Notes under the pieces: generated by a model | The model's input: only the letters and a program-made list of their open reading frames with translations | What the model was told of the DNA's origin: nothing | Databases searched by the model: none | DNA from: Bemisia tabaci | Taxonomy: Eukaryota; Arthropoda; Insecta; Hemiptera; Aleyrodidae | Assembly (NCBI RefSeq): GCF_918797505.1 | Contig: NC_092801.1 | Span: 22,382,116-22,446,115 of the forward strand | Direction: 5' to 3' | DNA length: 64,000 bases | Position numbers and translations under genes: made by a program | In this document: piece after piece, positions 23,545-35,099 of the stretch | Layout of the letters: the number at the start of each line of letters is the position of its first letter | How positions within the stretch are numbered: the first letter of the stretch is position 1

Positions 23545-23739
23545 AACAGAGCTGTCAACCTCAATCGTCCGTTATCTTGGTGCAACTTAGCGCTAAGGAT
23601 TCTTTTCAATCGATTCTATGCTTGGAATCGATAAATCGAATTGGTTTTCTGACCTCAATCTATCAGCTAAATCGATTGCTTTCCTCGCATCAATTTGAGT
23701 TTGCGCTTGCGCTGAGGATTAGCGTTGACCCGACACGCA

Positions 23740-24010
23740 AAGTATTGCGAGTTGACGTCTCTCGCCACCGCGCCTTCAATTTTGCAGACGCAACACGGGC
23801 ATCCATCAAGTACGAATAGTTGTATCTCTGCGCCGTCATCAACGCGCGTTCTTTCTCTTGCTCTATTTCCATGTTGTGTTAGTTCCGTTCCGTTTGTTTG
23901 ATTTGCAGTGGTATACTTTAAGGGCTACGTGAGAAACACAGTCGAAGATAGGAAAACCGTAATCTGGCCTCGTATTTAACATTCCTCCCGTATCTGAGTG
24001 AGGGAGCGTA
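23740..24010. repeat. Family O dispersed repeat, inverted copy
   Basis: Reverse complement of the repeat at 2165-2490 over most of its length (for example CGCGCCTTCAATTTTGCAGA and CTCTGCGCCGTCATCAACGC). Confidence 0.65.
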
Positions 24011-24022
24011 GAGTTTAGTATA

Positions 24023-24164
24023 CACTGAAAAAAAAAAAATGCTAAAATACGGTGACAAAATCACCAAATTAGTAAAATCAACCCGGTGTTCTTAATCTAT
24101 TTTGATGAGTTGTCACCTTTTTTCACTATTTCATGTGTTGATTTTAGCAGTTTTTTTTTCAGTG
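24023..24164. mobile_element. Family K (CACTGAAAA-ended) element with TA target site
   Basis: 142 bp, CACTGAAAAAAAAAAAATGC / ...GCAGTTTTTTTTTCAGTG, TA on both sides. Confidence 0.78.
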
Positions 24165-24562
24165 TAGTTAATGGATCAAAAGCCATTTCTAAACTAAGTC
24201 AGAAATGGCTGTTCGAGATTGGCAAATGCATTCCAATTGTCGTTCACCTGACGAAGGAACGTAACTCTATTTTAAAGTTGGAAAATTGACGTAAAAAATT
24301 CAATTTTTTACATAAATGCAATAACAATTTCTGTTTAAACTTTTGCGGATCATTGCGTGTAATGAGAATAAAAATCAGTCAGAGCAGGTCCTTTTCTACA
24401 GATTCCGTCACAATTATTATATAGAGCTTTCCAATCTGTATCCCACTCAAAATTTAAGGTTTTTCTCAATGTCGTTGAAAAGTGTAGTTTCTTTCTTTCG
24501 TCTGGGAAAAGACAAAACTGTGAATGGCTCAACAACTCGCGGAATGGTGTCTGACCGCAATG

Positions 24563-24815
24563 CTGCCGCGCAAAGGAAAAACGCCATATGAACCTTCAGG
24601 TGTTGCCAAATTTACTTTGATAAAACATGAATTTTCTGGTAAACTTATGACTATTTTCCTTCCAATTTTTTAGATAATTTTGTTTGAAATTTCACCTGAG
24701 GTCCCTGAGAATTTCAAGGAAAAATAATCATAACTTTCCTCAAAAATAAACATTTAATTGAAGGAAATTTGACAATTCTTGAATGTCCATACGGCGTTCC
24801 TCCTTAGCGCGGCAG
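24563..24815. mobile_element. Family A element, first of a head-to-tail pair
   Basis: Full length, with target duplication AATG at 24559-24562 and 24816-24819. The second AATG also forms the left flank of the next copy. Confidence 0.88.
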
Positions 24816-24819
24816 AATG

Positions 24820-25012
24820 CTGCCGCGCTAAGTAAAACTGCCGCATAAGCATTCGAACGTTGCCAAATTTCCTTTCAAAAATATTTTTGTGGAGAAAGTA
24901 ATGAACGGTTTTCCTTGCGATTTTCAGAGTTTTTAGATCAAATTACGTACGAGCTCCTCTGAAAAATTGGAATAGAAATCTTCGTAAATTTCTCTGAAAA
25001 CTCTTGATCTGT
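24820..25012. mobile_element. Family A element, left part of a second adjacent copy
   Basis: It starts CTGCCGCGCTAAG directly after the shared AATG and resembles family A for about 190 bp, then lacks the right terminus. A CACTGAAAA-ended element begins at 25018. Confidence 0.7.
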
Positions 25013-25017
25013 CGAAT

Positions 25018-25190
25018 CACTGAAAAAAATTCCGGCCGTAGAAGCCGTACTTACGGACTGTAAGGACAGACCGTCCGCGTTCCGGGCTCAGAGGCCGAAA
25101 GTTCCGAGCTCAGTTCCCGGAGCAATCGGGGCCACGACTCCAGCACCCGGAACTTTCGGCCTCTGACCCCGGAACGGAAGGTCTGTCTAT
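25018..25190. mobile_element. CACTGAAAA-ended GC-rich foldback
   Basis: Starts CACTGAAAAAAATTCCGGCC; the interior is a GC-rich palindrome (GGCCGAAAGTTCC / GGAACTTTCGGCC). The right CAGTG end is missing. Confidence 0.6.
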
Positions 25191-25191
25191 A

Positions 25192-25442
25192 CTGCCGTTC
25201 TAAGGAAGATCGCTGTATGAACATCCGAGAGTTGCCAAATTTCCCTCGATAAAATGTTTATTTTTTAAGGAAAGTTATGCATGTTTCTTCTTGAAATTGT
25301 CAGCAACTGTAGGTGAAATTACGAAAAAAATTGTCTGGAAAATTGGAAGGAAAATATTCACAAACCCTGAATATTCATATTCTATTGAAGGAAATTTGGC
25401 AACGTCTGAAAGGTCATACGGCGTTTTTCCTTAGCACGGCAG
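25192..25442. mobile_element. Family A element
   Basis: The ends are CTGCCGTTCTAAGG and CCTTAGCACGGCAG; the flanks TATA/TGTA are imperfect. Confidence 0.85.
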
Positions 25443-25445
25443 TGT

Positions 25446-25762
25446 ACAGTGTTCGAAACTCATAGGTGCCAACGCGCCAAATGCGCCTAAGAAATCGGCC
25501 ATGGCGCCTAAAAATGAAGGCTCTGCGCCAACTTGGCCACTAAAACTCCCCTCCCCCCCCCCCCAAAAAAAAAAATTCTACTTTTTTCTGTTCGGCGATT
25601 TTTGAAATTTCGACGCACGACACCGGATTCGAACTTTTCACCAAATTCGCCGTGACATCGAGGCAAAAAATCAATTTGGCCCCTAAAATCTTCAATGGTC
25701 CCTAGAAATCGAGCTTCATGGGCCACATGGCTCCTGAAACTCAAAAGTTAGTTTCGAACACA
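25446..25762. mobile_element. Element with CAGTGTTCGAAACT ends
   Basis: CAGTGTTCGAAACTCATAGG at the left and TTAGTTTCGAACACAGG at the right, inverted. The inside has repeated GGCCCCTAAAA/GCGCCTAA-type motifs and a poly(C) tract. hAT-like ends, but no clear target duplication. Confidence 0.55.
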
Positions 25763-25930
25763 GGAGCCGAATTTTTTCGGTCCTTCCACCGTACTTAATA
25801 TACTTAGGACGGGTCTCGACTGTATACTTAAGTCCGGCTTAGCGCTTCTGATTGGCCGGTAGTGCGGTTTGGACTCATCGATGGATGTTACACTCCGTGT
25901 GAAAGACGAAAGAGCCGACAAAATTCGGCC

Positions 25931-26197
25931 CCTGAGCAGCCTGATTGTTGAAATTTTTTGTTTGTCGGGACGACATAGATGACATAGGTTAAAAGGCGAA
26001 GCGTGATTGGTCAGCTATGTCTTATCGCTGCTTTATCGTGCCTTTGTCAGGTGGAATGATCGACATACTGCCGGAAACTTAAGAGGTACCGTTAGCTTGT
26101 CGAGAAGTCAACCCGACATAAGCACGATAAAGCAGCGATAAGACATAGCCGACCAATCACGCTTCGCCTTTTTTTCAACAATCAGGCTGCTGGGCAG
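25931..26197. mobile_element. Foldback element
   Basis: Inverted arms GCAGCCTGATTGTTGAA ... and GCGAAGCGTGATTGGTC, GATAAAGCAGCGATAAGAC around a central spacer. Confidence 0.75.
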
Positions 26198-26223
26198 TGT
26201 ATAGCCCGTAACTTTTTTCTCAG

Positions 26224-26279
26224 TGAGGAAATTTGGCAACGCCTAATGGTGCATACGGTGTTCTTTCTCAGGACGGTAG
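26224..26279. mobile_element. Family A element, right terminal fragment
   Basis: Only the right end remains (GAGGAAATTTGGCAACGCC ... GGACGGTAG). Confidence 0.6.
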
Positions 26280-26699
26280 ATTGGCACCGCTTGCGGGGGC
26301 GGATCAATGCTCAATGCATCGGGATGCAGGAGAGCGAAAGGGAAACAAGTTTAGCGGAATGAGTCGGGCTCGGGGTCGGCGGCGAAAGAATATGCATAGC
26401 TCACAAAAAGAATTCATTCCTTGGAGCCCCCAAGAAAGCTGACTGATGAGTTTTCTCGAACCAATTCAATTTCTTCCTTGGAGATCTATCCCACGGGGGC
26501 ACTAGGGGAGGGCGGGGCCGGGCAACATCCGGGGGGGAGGCCGCCGAGAAATGAGCAGATTCGTATTAACGAGTGAATATTAAAATTCTGAGCGGAGCCG
26601 CTTCGACCGCCGTGTATTGAGCTCCCACCTGCCAGGTCGCAGGCAAAACCACCCCTTTTCTAGACGTTCCTCCCCGAGAAAAGGGTTAACTGCCATGCT

Positions 26700-26760
26700 A
26701 AGGAAAAACGCCGTATGAACATTCGATAGTTGCCAAATTTTTCTTTTTTGCAAAATTCAA
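26700..26760. mobile_element. Family A element, left terminal fragment
   Basis: CTGCCATGCTAAGGAAAAAC followed by the typical GTTGCCAAATTT; no right end follows. Confidence 0.6.
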
Positions 26761-26965
26761 TCGACATTGCAAAAATCTTCAAAAATTGAGTGGGATACCT
26801 ACTGACTAGAAAGCTCTTTATAATAATTAAAACAAGATTTGTGAAAAGGGACCTCATCTTCCAAAAATTCAAAATTGAGCTATTGATACCACACTGCATA
26901 GAGGAAGAAAATCAGGACATTTTGACGTAAATTTGACCTTGAAAACTCGGAATGTTCCAAGGCAA

Positions 26966-27240
26966 ATTAGACTACATTTTGCAATTGGGAACTGCAATTC
27001 TACCGCGTTTAGCAGATAGGAACCAAGCCTCATCAGCAATTGCCAAATTTAATGGGGCAATTTAATTTTTTACAGGAGAACTTTTGTGCGGTTTTCTTTG
27101 AAAATTTTAAGAAATTTGCTTTGTACTATGCAAATGATTTACAGAAATTGGCATAAAAACCCGCACAACCGTTTCCATGTGAATAATTAAATTGTACACT
27201 TAAGTTTGGCAGTAGCTGATACAACTTTGGTTCCTTTCTG
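26966..27240. mobile_element. Diverged family B element joined to a family T end
   Basis: A family-T left end (TAGACTACATTTTGCAATTG) runs into a diverged B copy (ACCGCGTTTAGCAGATAGGA ... TTGGTTCCTTTCTGC). Another relic of B interior lies at about 27310-27430. Confidence 0.6.
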
Positions 27241-28012
27241 CTTTCCAATTTCTGATCCATCCGTAAAAACTCTAAAGTCCATTAGGGAAACTAATGTTAC
27301 TGACATTGTTCCTGAAAGGAGCTGGAGATTTACGGGAAAACGGTTGGGCAGATTTTTGTGAAAATTTCAGTGAATTTTTTGCATAGTGTGAGGCAAATTC
27401 CTGAAATGTCTTAAAATTTTCAAAGGACACCGGAATGTTGTGTGTTCTTTGAAAATTTTAAGGAATTTGCTTCACTATTCTGTGGGAAAGAAGAAGCCGA
27501 AAAGTTCCAAAATTTCAGTTGGAGTCAACAATTTTGAGCTCTAATAAATACCAGTGCAAAACTAAATTAATTAAATGATTTTTAAAAATATTATAGAAAA
27601 TTACACACAAAAAAGGCACATACTCTCAAAAAAGAAAAAAAGTTCCTAAAAAAATCGCAGATGATCGAGTCTCTATTATACATTGTTTCTAAGACCTCCA
27701 CCGAAAAAAAAAAATTACAGTGCTGAAAAAAAAAATGTGCTGACTTTATAACCTTCGTCGGAACTGCCCCTGCAATCAATTTCACGCTCTAGCCGTGTTA
27801 AGATGATTTCGAGGGCGGTTAAAATACATTTTGAGACCATTGCACATTTTTTGACGATCAGGATGTTAATTCAATACCCTAATTTTTTTCGGTGTTGAAA
27901 TCTGAGAATCCTCAATAGAAGCAAACATTTTGTCGTTGAAAATCCGGGAAAGAAATCCGGAGCAATAGTTTCACTCCAGAGCGAATTTTGTCACAATAAG
28001 TGGTACAGTGAA

Positions 28013-29066
28013 ACAAAATATGAACATAGAATTGCAATATTCTTTATATTTGAAAAAGTGCATTATTTTAACAAAAGTTGGTCAATAAATACTGATTTTA
28101 AAAGATCAGTATACAATGAGTTTCACGCATTGTGAATAGGCAATTTTCAATGCTAAGAAAACTTGCAACTTATTTCAATTTTCTCCCCTGGTAAAAATTG
28201 GCGATAGGAGCTGCGTTTCAAAATATCATAGGAGTTCTTATAGCCGACTAAAGAAGGATATTGAAAATCATATAGCTGGCTGTAGAAAGCGGAGCAAATC
28301 ATATAGCCGGGCTATACGAAGCTATAAAAAAGTGTACAGTCGGGATATAGTTCCTATCGCCGGGCTTTACACTTTATCGCCATTGGCTATAGGCTACAGG
28401 AAATTGTGTAGAAATTCGTGTGCTTTGGAAATCATTAAGTTTGATACGGAACTACCTTAATATTCACAAATCACACATTATATTTTCCTTTAAAAAATAT
28501 TTTTTTTCATCAATTAAAATGAGAATAATCCATACAGAGTGTGCAAACATTTCAAAATCATGAGTTGAAAAACGCTGACTCCGCGAGATTAAATATTAGA
28601 GCCTAATTCAAACGGAGCGGCGACGCACTGGCGCCTACAAACCTAATAGGGATACTTTACGCATTGCGCAAACGCGCATTGACGCCTGCAAACCTAACAG
28701 GGATACTTCACGCATTGCGCAATGACGCAAAACGTAAACTTTATCGTCTGGCTGTTGCTTAATCGCCATCGGCTATGAAAGGCTGTAAGAAATTGTATAG
28801 CCGGCTACAGAAGCTATTGGAAATCTTACAGCCGGCTTTAGATCTATAGTATTTTGGAACACACATTCTACTGCCAATTTTTATCAGGGAACAAAAATAT
28901 GAACACAGAATTGCAATTTTCTTTATACTTGAAAAATTGCATTATTTTAACAAAAGTTGGTCAATAAATACTGATTTTAAAAGATCAGTATACATTGAGT
29001 TTCACGCATTGTGAGAATAGGCAATTTTCAATGCTAAGAAAACTTGCAACTTATTTCAATTTTCTC
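28013..29066. repeat. Direct repeats of about 180 bp flanking element X
   Basis: Copies 28013-28195 and 28890-29066 are nearly identical (GTTGGTCAATAAATACTGAT, AGATCAGTATAC, TTTCACGCATTGTGA) and abut both ends of element X. Confidence 0.85.
28196..28889. mobile_element. Element X (CCCTGGTAAAAATTGGC ends)
   Basis: Ends CCCTGGTAAAAATTGGC and GCCAATTTTTATCAGGG inverted. The interior has many TATAGCCGGCT motifs and two units of the GCGCCTACAAACCTAA/ACTTYACGCATTGCGC subrepeat. Confidence 0.75.
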
Positions 29067-30269
29067 GTGATGGAGAATTTGCAGGTGTCTATATAATTTG
29101 ATGTGCTGATTTGTGCGTGCACCTACGTGTTTAAATGGAAACATCAAGCAGTGTTACAAACTTTGACGGTACGCTAGGAACTTAAAGTTTACGGGAGAAA
29201 CGGTGTTTCGAAGAGGAACTGCTTTGAAAGTTCATTTTTCAGAGTTTCACCGATTCCTTCTTTATATATGTTGGGAATATTTGTTTTTATGCGTAATTTA
29301 TTGGACAAGTTTTCAGCCAATATTGAAAGCAAGCTCACTATGTCTCGTTAATAATTAGGCTTTGACATTAAAAACTGCAAATACTGATTATTTTAACGAC
29401 ATTCGCCATTGATTTAAACCTAAAAATTCACAACAGATGAAGATAGCCAAAAAGTCCGTCCAATCGTAACACGCATCATACTTGTAAACTGGTAAACTTA
29501 GCGCTCTCCACCTCTGCACTCTGTCGCATTTTGCAACTTTTTTAATGACACTTACGCACTAAATTCAGCAATTATTTAGTAAAAAAAACCAAGAAATTAA
29601 TGAACTAAGTAATAAATAAATATGCTATCGCGAAAAAAACTATTTACTTAGGGAGCAGAGTGCGCGATACAACTATTGTGACGGTCACATGGATAAAATT
29701 GTATGGTTTCATATACATATTTCCTCGTTGAATTTTTGGATTAAATACTAAAAGACCTTTGAAAGTTCTTTATGCGGTGAAAGTTATAGTTATAATTGGC
29801 ATTATTTTTCTTCAATCATCAGAAAGTTTTTCACTGCATTTTTTTATTAGTCTCATGATTTTTGGCATGTAAATTTTTTGATCGATCTTATTTATTTTGT
29901 TTTCGACATAATTTTTCCCTGGTGTCTATTTTTATTTTTTTATTTCATTAATTCATTTTTTTATTACATTTTGATTTGGATAATTTTATTGAAACATTTA
30001 GGTAAGCTTCAAGCATTGGTGTGGCAAATTTGCGTTTTTTGTCGTAAAATCAGGAAAAAGAGAGCGAATTAACGAGCACATTCCGCCATAAACTATTTTT
30101 AAGTCAAGTCGTCAGGAAAAAAAATTGATGAAAAAAAAATACACTAGGAGAAACCGAGGTCGATGGAGAAAATTCTTATCTTACAGACACGAATTTCCAC
30201 TATAAAAATCTTCCTTCAGCATTTCTGGCATAAATTAAAAAACAAATAAGGGGTCCCGGAAAAATTGAA
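29067..30269. other. AT-rich DNA, no gene seen
   Basis: Strongly AT-rich sequence with T runs near 29820-29980; no element or gene identified. Confidence 0.4.
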
Positions 30270-30995
30270 TCTGCTTCGAAATTCCATAGATTAACCCTCT
30301 ACTGCATGGAATTTTTATGCGACGCCGATTTTGATGGAAAAAATATATGTCATAGAAAAATGAAATTAGAACGACACGTATTTGAGCGTTTTTCGAAATT
30401 TTATATTTGTCTTTAAGACATAAAACCATAACATTTCCCTCGTAGAATACCTTAACGGAACATACAAAATGATTAATTACCTTGATGATTCTGATATAAA
30501 ATTCGATATCGAAATTTTATAGATTTACCCACTCCTGCGTGGAATTTTTTTGCGATGCCGCTTTTGATAGAAAAAATATATGTTATAGAAAAATGAAATT
30601 AGAAAGACACGTCTTTGAGCGTTTTTCGAAATTTTAACTTTTTCTTCAAGACGCAAAACCATAAAATTTTCCTCTTAGAATACTGTCGTGCTAAGGAAAA
30701 ACGCCGTTTGAGCCCTCAGACGTTGCCAAGTTTCCTTCAATAGAAACCGAATTTACTGGGAAAATTGCTAATATTATTTTCTAACATTTTCAGTCAATTT
30801 TGAACGCAATTTAATCTAAAATATCTGAAACTTTCAAGGAAAGATATGCATGAATGTTCTAAAGAATACATATTTTATCAAGGGAAATTTGGCAACTCTC
30901 GAAGGTTCATACGGCGTTTTTCTTTAGCAAGGCAGAATACATTAACGAAACTTACAAAATTAACATTACCTGGATGATTCGATATAAAATTACGT
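30270..30995. repeat. Two tandem units of about 230 bp, second one interrupted
   Basis: Both units share CGAAATTYYATAGATT, a GAAAAATGAAATTAGAA core and GAGCGTTTTTCGAAATTTTA. Unit 1 runs to about 30500. Unit 2 is split by the family-A element at 30683-30935 and resumes with ATTAACGAAACTTACAAAAT. Confidence 0.8.
30683..30935. mobile_element. Family A element inside a tandem repeat unit
   Basis: Full length, with target duplication AATA at 30679-30682 and 30936-30939. It lies in the second of two tandem units, so the first unit shows the unfilled site (CGTAGAATACCTTAACGG) directly. Confidence 0.9.
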
Positions 30996-31432
30996 ACGCA
31001 CTCGCAAGGACGGACGGGATGGAAGTACACACGCAAACTCACACGGCGAAACCACGTTGGGCACTGAGGCCCGCAGTCCGACGACACTCTGGTTCGTAAG
31101 AGCGCCGCGATCGTCCGCAACCGCGCATACTCGCGCCGCCCCTTCCCCGCCCCTGACCAGGCGGAAATGCAACCCGCAACCCAACCCACGACTCGCCCCG
31201 TCTCACAATCGGAGATGAAGTTATCGGTGTATATGACTACAACCTGTCGCTTCCCTTCCTCCCGCCCCGATGCATCTCGAGACGAAATATCTCAGCCGCC
31301 GCCTAAGCAATGAAAAATGAGTGGGCCGAGCCACCCAGTGAACCAATGTTGCTGCAATGTTACAGCAGTGTTGCGAGGGATGAGGAGACATTTTGCTCTG
31401 CTGAGGAATAGCGCAGTTGCTTGGAGGAGCAA
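30996..31432. other. CpG-rich patch, possible old promoter-like sequence
   Basis: GC content rises clearly (about 31010-31330), with many CG dinucleotides. No adjacent exon could be identified on either strand. Confidence 0.3.
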
Positions 31433-31650
31433 CACTGAAAAAAATAATATGCTTTTTTAGCGCCTATGATGTCAAAAATGTGTCTGATGATCCTAATAAG
31501 ATGCTGCCTTAACTGCCCTAGCGCTAGCAGTTAACTTTACATCCTATGAATGCAAATTCAACTGCGTGGGCAATCAAGGTAGCATCTTAGGATCACCAGA
31601 CACATTTTTGATATCCTAGGTGCTAAAATAGCATACCATTTTTTCCAGTG
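31433..31650. mobile_element. Family K (CACTGAAAA-ended) element
   Basis: CACTGAAAAAAATAATATGC and inverted ...CCATTTTTTCCAGTG; interior TGTCTGATGATCCTAA as in the copy at 13202. Confidence 0.75.
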
Positions 31651-32121
31651 AAGTTTTCAGGGAAAATCGACTTTAGTTTTAGTTCGATTACCTACATGGC
31701 GTCGTAGACCAGGGTGCCAAAATTTCATGAGAAATAAAATCTTGAAATTACATGGGAAATATTTCATGGAATCTCAGAAATTTATGAAAGATAATGAAAA
31801 CCCCCGGCTCCTTTTCATGTTTCACAAAATGTAAAAATTGTGGTTTTCTTTTATTTTTGTGTGTTTGAGTGCGGGTTGCACAATATAACCCACGAAAATT
31901 ATGAAATACTCCACTGAAATTTCCCATCTTTTATTTCTTTCTTGCGTCTCGTGCCACCCTGTTAATGACTGGTTTTGTACTTCCTCTTCGACTCCATTCT
32001 CGCACTTTAAGATTTCAATTTTTCTTTACTGAAAAAAAAAAGCCTTCATTGCGAAATGATACTTCCTCTCGTAGAGGCTGATTAGTTGCATCATTTCGAA
32101 ACCCAATCAACGGTGTAGCCG

Positions 32122-32506
32122 CGCACGGTGGACTGAGTCAATAGGAGAAGTCGGACAAAGTTTGGAAACTTTGAAAGCTTATCACTTCATTAAATGGACA
32201 GCATTTTGAAATTTGGAGGTATAAATTCTGGCTCATCTGAAAAAACACTTATGTGCATAGGGAAATTAATGAACGTACGTTGTTTTTTAATCGGGCCGAA
32301 ATCTATAGTTCCTAATTGCAAAATGTAGTCCAAATCAAAATCTTGAGATTTCAAAAAGAATTCCATTGGTTTTCTGGTGAAATTTCCATTTCGAGGCACC
32401 CCTTAACGTTTAAAATATGACGGAAAACACATCAAAATTTGCAATTTTAACCGAAAATGTCATGTCCGATTGTCCGACCTCTCTAATTGGCTCGATCCAC
32501 TGTGCG
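32122..32506. mobile_element. Family N element with a nested family T element
   Basis: Ends CGCACGGTGGACTGAGTCAA and ...TCGATCCACTGTGCG. A family-T element (about 32195-32332, TGGACAGCATTTTG ... GCAAAATGTAGTCCA) interrupts the N interior seen intact at 17397. Confidence 0.78.
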
Positions 32507-32815
32507 GCGTGGGTTACTGAGTGACGCGATGCGGTTGCTTCTGGAGTATTAGGGAATGAAGAGTGTTGGCGCATTATAAACGCCTTCATTTTGAAAAAAA
32601 TACTTCCCTGCGTGCAGCGTGGAGTATTTTCAACAAAATTGTGATCTTGGTGGCAGATTTTCGTGATAGGATGACGCTGCCATAGCAGGAAGGCATCTTT
32701 AGTTTCATAAAATAATTCTTAGTGGCGCTTTTATAAAGTTGAAAGATGCTTCCCGAAATTGTCTAAACAGGATAATAAAACTTTATTAAGGACGTGGGCA
32801 CTCTTTTCGCAACAT

Positions 32816-33115
32816 TGGCGGATCCAGCAAATTGGCAACATTGTCTTTTCTTGATGAAATTACCTTTCTCCCGATCACTTTTTATCCGGCGATTTTTCTC
32901 AGACGATAGCTATTTCGATGTTAATCATCATCATCAGGTCACTTCGACTTCGACTTCGGTAAACACTAACAGTCACATCTTATATTGTCTTTTCTCCATT
33001 TAAACCACTGGAAATATATCGATTCTTGGAGGGGCCAGGTACTCCGACAAGAATCGATTATGTAGCATAGGATTAAGTGGAAGAAATTCGATGTTGCCAA
33101 ATTGCTGGATTCGCC
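32816..33115. mobile_element. Family G inverted-repeat element, larger copy
   Basis: Ends GGCGGATCCAGCAAATTGG and inverted CCAAATTGCTGGATTCGCC. The interior has about 150 bp of extra sequence compared with the copy at 2686. The right end lies just before the family-J element. Confidence 0.72.
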
Positions 33116-33168
33116 TCTGCTTGGCAACGAATTGTCCCGAGGAGTGCGGGCCTACTATTAGTGACAAC

Positions 33169-33981
33169 CAGGGCCGGATTAAGGGGTGGCCACATGGGCC
33201 GCGGCCCATGGGGCCCCATCTATAGGGGGCGGTAAATTTTGAATTTTTTTAAAATGTAGGTATAGAAAATTCGAATTTAGAAAAAAAAAAAATTACAAAC
33301 AAGAAAAGGCGACAAAACCTCTAATTTTCTGAAAGTATAGTAATTTCTACTTTTGTCGTCTTTCAGTGATACAAGAAACAGCACCTTTAATTAGTCGAGT
33401 TAAGAGAGAAACCAAACACGCAATTTGGCCTGGAACGGCGCGACTTCGAGAGAAACGATGACGAGGACCTGAGATGAAAAGGAGAAGCCCTCGGCGCGGC
33501 GATCGGCATGTAACACATATTAGCCCCTACAAGACTGCACGAATACTTCACGCATTGCGCCAAACACAGTGCGGTCAGCGTGAAAGGCATAGCGCCTACA
33601 AGACTGCGTGAATACTTCACGCATTGCGCCAAACACGGTGCGGTCGGCCCGGCGCTGCGGCGGAAGTTAAAATCGTTAATCCACATGTTTCTTTTTTCAT
33701 AATTTTTTTGTTCATTTCTTATGAATGGAAGGCCTTGTCCACTCCGAGATAGGTTTACGAGACTAAACTTTCGCACTAAGTTCCGTGAACTTCTGCTAGT
33801 AGTGTTGACAGGGCTTTCCCAAAAAATGTGTTCAGCACAAGCAAACGCGTCTTATGCACCCCTCCCCCGCTGCCCGCTGGCACGTTCATTTCATGGTTTT
33901 TATTGACGTTTCAAAACGAATGAGAAGGGGGCGGCAAAATACAGGCGGCTCCCGGGCGGCTAGTAGGTAAATCCGGCCCTG
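33169..33981 (+). mobile_element. Family J hAT-like non-autonomous element, copy 1
   Basis: It starts CAGGGCCGGATTAAG and ends AATCCGGCCCTG, flanked by an exact 8-bp target duplication GTGACAAC (33161-33168 and 33982-33989). CAGGG ends and 8-bp duplications are typical of hAT elements. Inside, two copies of a repeat of about 75 bp (around 33525-33650) carry the core ACTTCACGCATTGCGCCAAA. There is no transposase frame. Confidence 0.9.
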
Positions 33982-33989
33982 GTGACAAC

Positions 33990-35099
33990 CGCGTCTACTT
34001 CTACTGAATTTGGGAATTTCCGCAACGTGGAGGGCCGCGTCGAATGATTAATTGCCCTGTGCATGAAGCTACATTTCACATGAACACGACTCATTTATTG
34101 CTTCAAACCTCAAGTATATGCAACTTTGGATCTTTAAAGATTCTTACACTTAAAAATGACCATTATTTTCTCACAGTAGGTACCAGCATTCTTTAGTGCA
34201 ACCTATTCTGCCGTGATAGCGAAGAGAGCAGCGAGTGTCAAATTTTCTAAATCGAGTCTCCTTCAAAATCGGTTTAATCCCTTTTAGATGAAATCAATTA
34301 CAAATTATCAAATTATTATACAAAATCGATAGAAATTTTTAAAGAAGTAAGTAAGGAGAATTCTGCGGTACCCTAGCGTATTTTAGAAAATTTCATCACC
34401 TTTTGCGGAATTTTTAGGGAAAATTTTAGGGGTTACATATGAATTCGAAGTAGTGTGTCACTGTGTAGACGGGCCCCAGCACCAGGGACCCGGACCCCTC
34501 CCCCTCTCCCTTCCCTTTATGGTGTACAGAAAGTTCAACCTGACTTTTTGATGCTAACAAATTGGAATTTTGGGAGCAAATTTTTCACAGAATACGCATC
34601 AAAACTACTATTACTTGAAATTATTAATATCTCAGTTTTTTCAAAAAACTACACTTATGCTTATGCGCCTTTTCCTCTAAGCCTCTCAATTATATTTTCT
34701 TTCCTTTTAATGTTTGGATCAGAATAAAATAAATTTAGTGAATTTTTAGTTTTCACGTGCACTGCTTTCCTCCCTTAGAATCGAATAGGTAATTCGTAAT
34801 CATTGCATCACTTTCAAAATCTTCACACTCAGCGGCATTCGTTGAACATTGTTGAATGAAAAAATAATTGGTTTCAGGCTGCAAGGCGTGAACCATGTCT
34901 AATTTTCTGTCTGGAAATACCAACACCAACTCACATTTCCCAAATAGTGGGAACGACCCCCCCCCCCCCCTGCCAGGCGAGCGGCGACAACCCTCCCCCC
35001 CCCCCCCCCCGCCAATGGACGTAGGCACTCTAAAGGCGCCGAAAAGATGAGTTTGATTTCGTAAAAAGAATTTCTCGCGACGGCACAGCCTACAACAGA
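33990..35099. other. Anonymous DNA with two poly(C) tracts
   Basis: No gene supported. C runs near 34958-34972 and 34993-35010 lie just upstream of the GC-rich region before NEMP exon 1. Confidence 0.4.

Noticed and set aside
28627..28725. Repeated GCGCAATGCG units as a CRISPR-like array
   Set aside because: Only two units here, in a eukaryotic transposable element, with no unique spacers of constant length.
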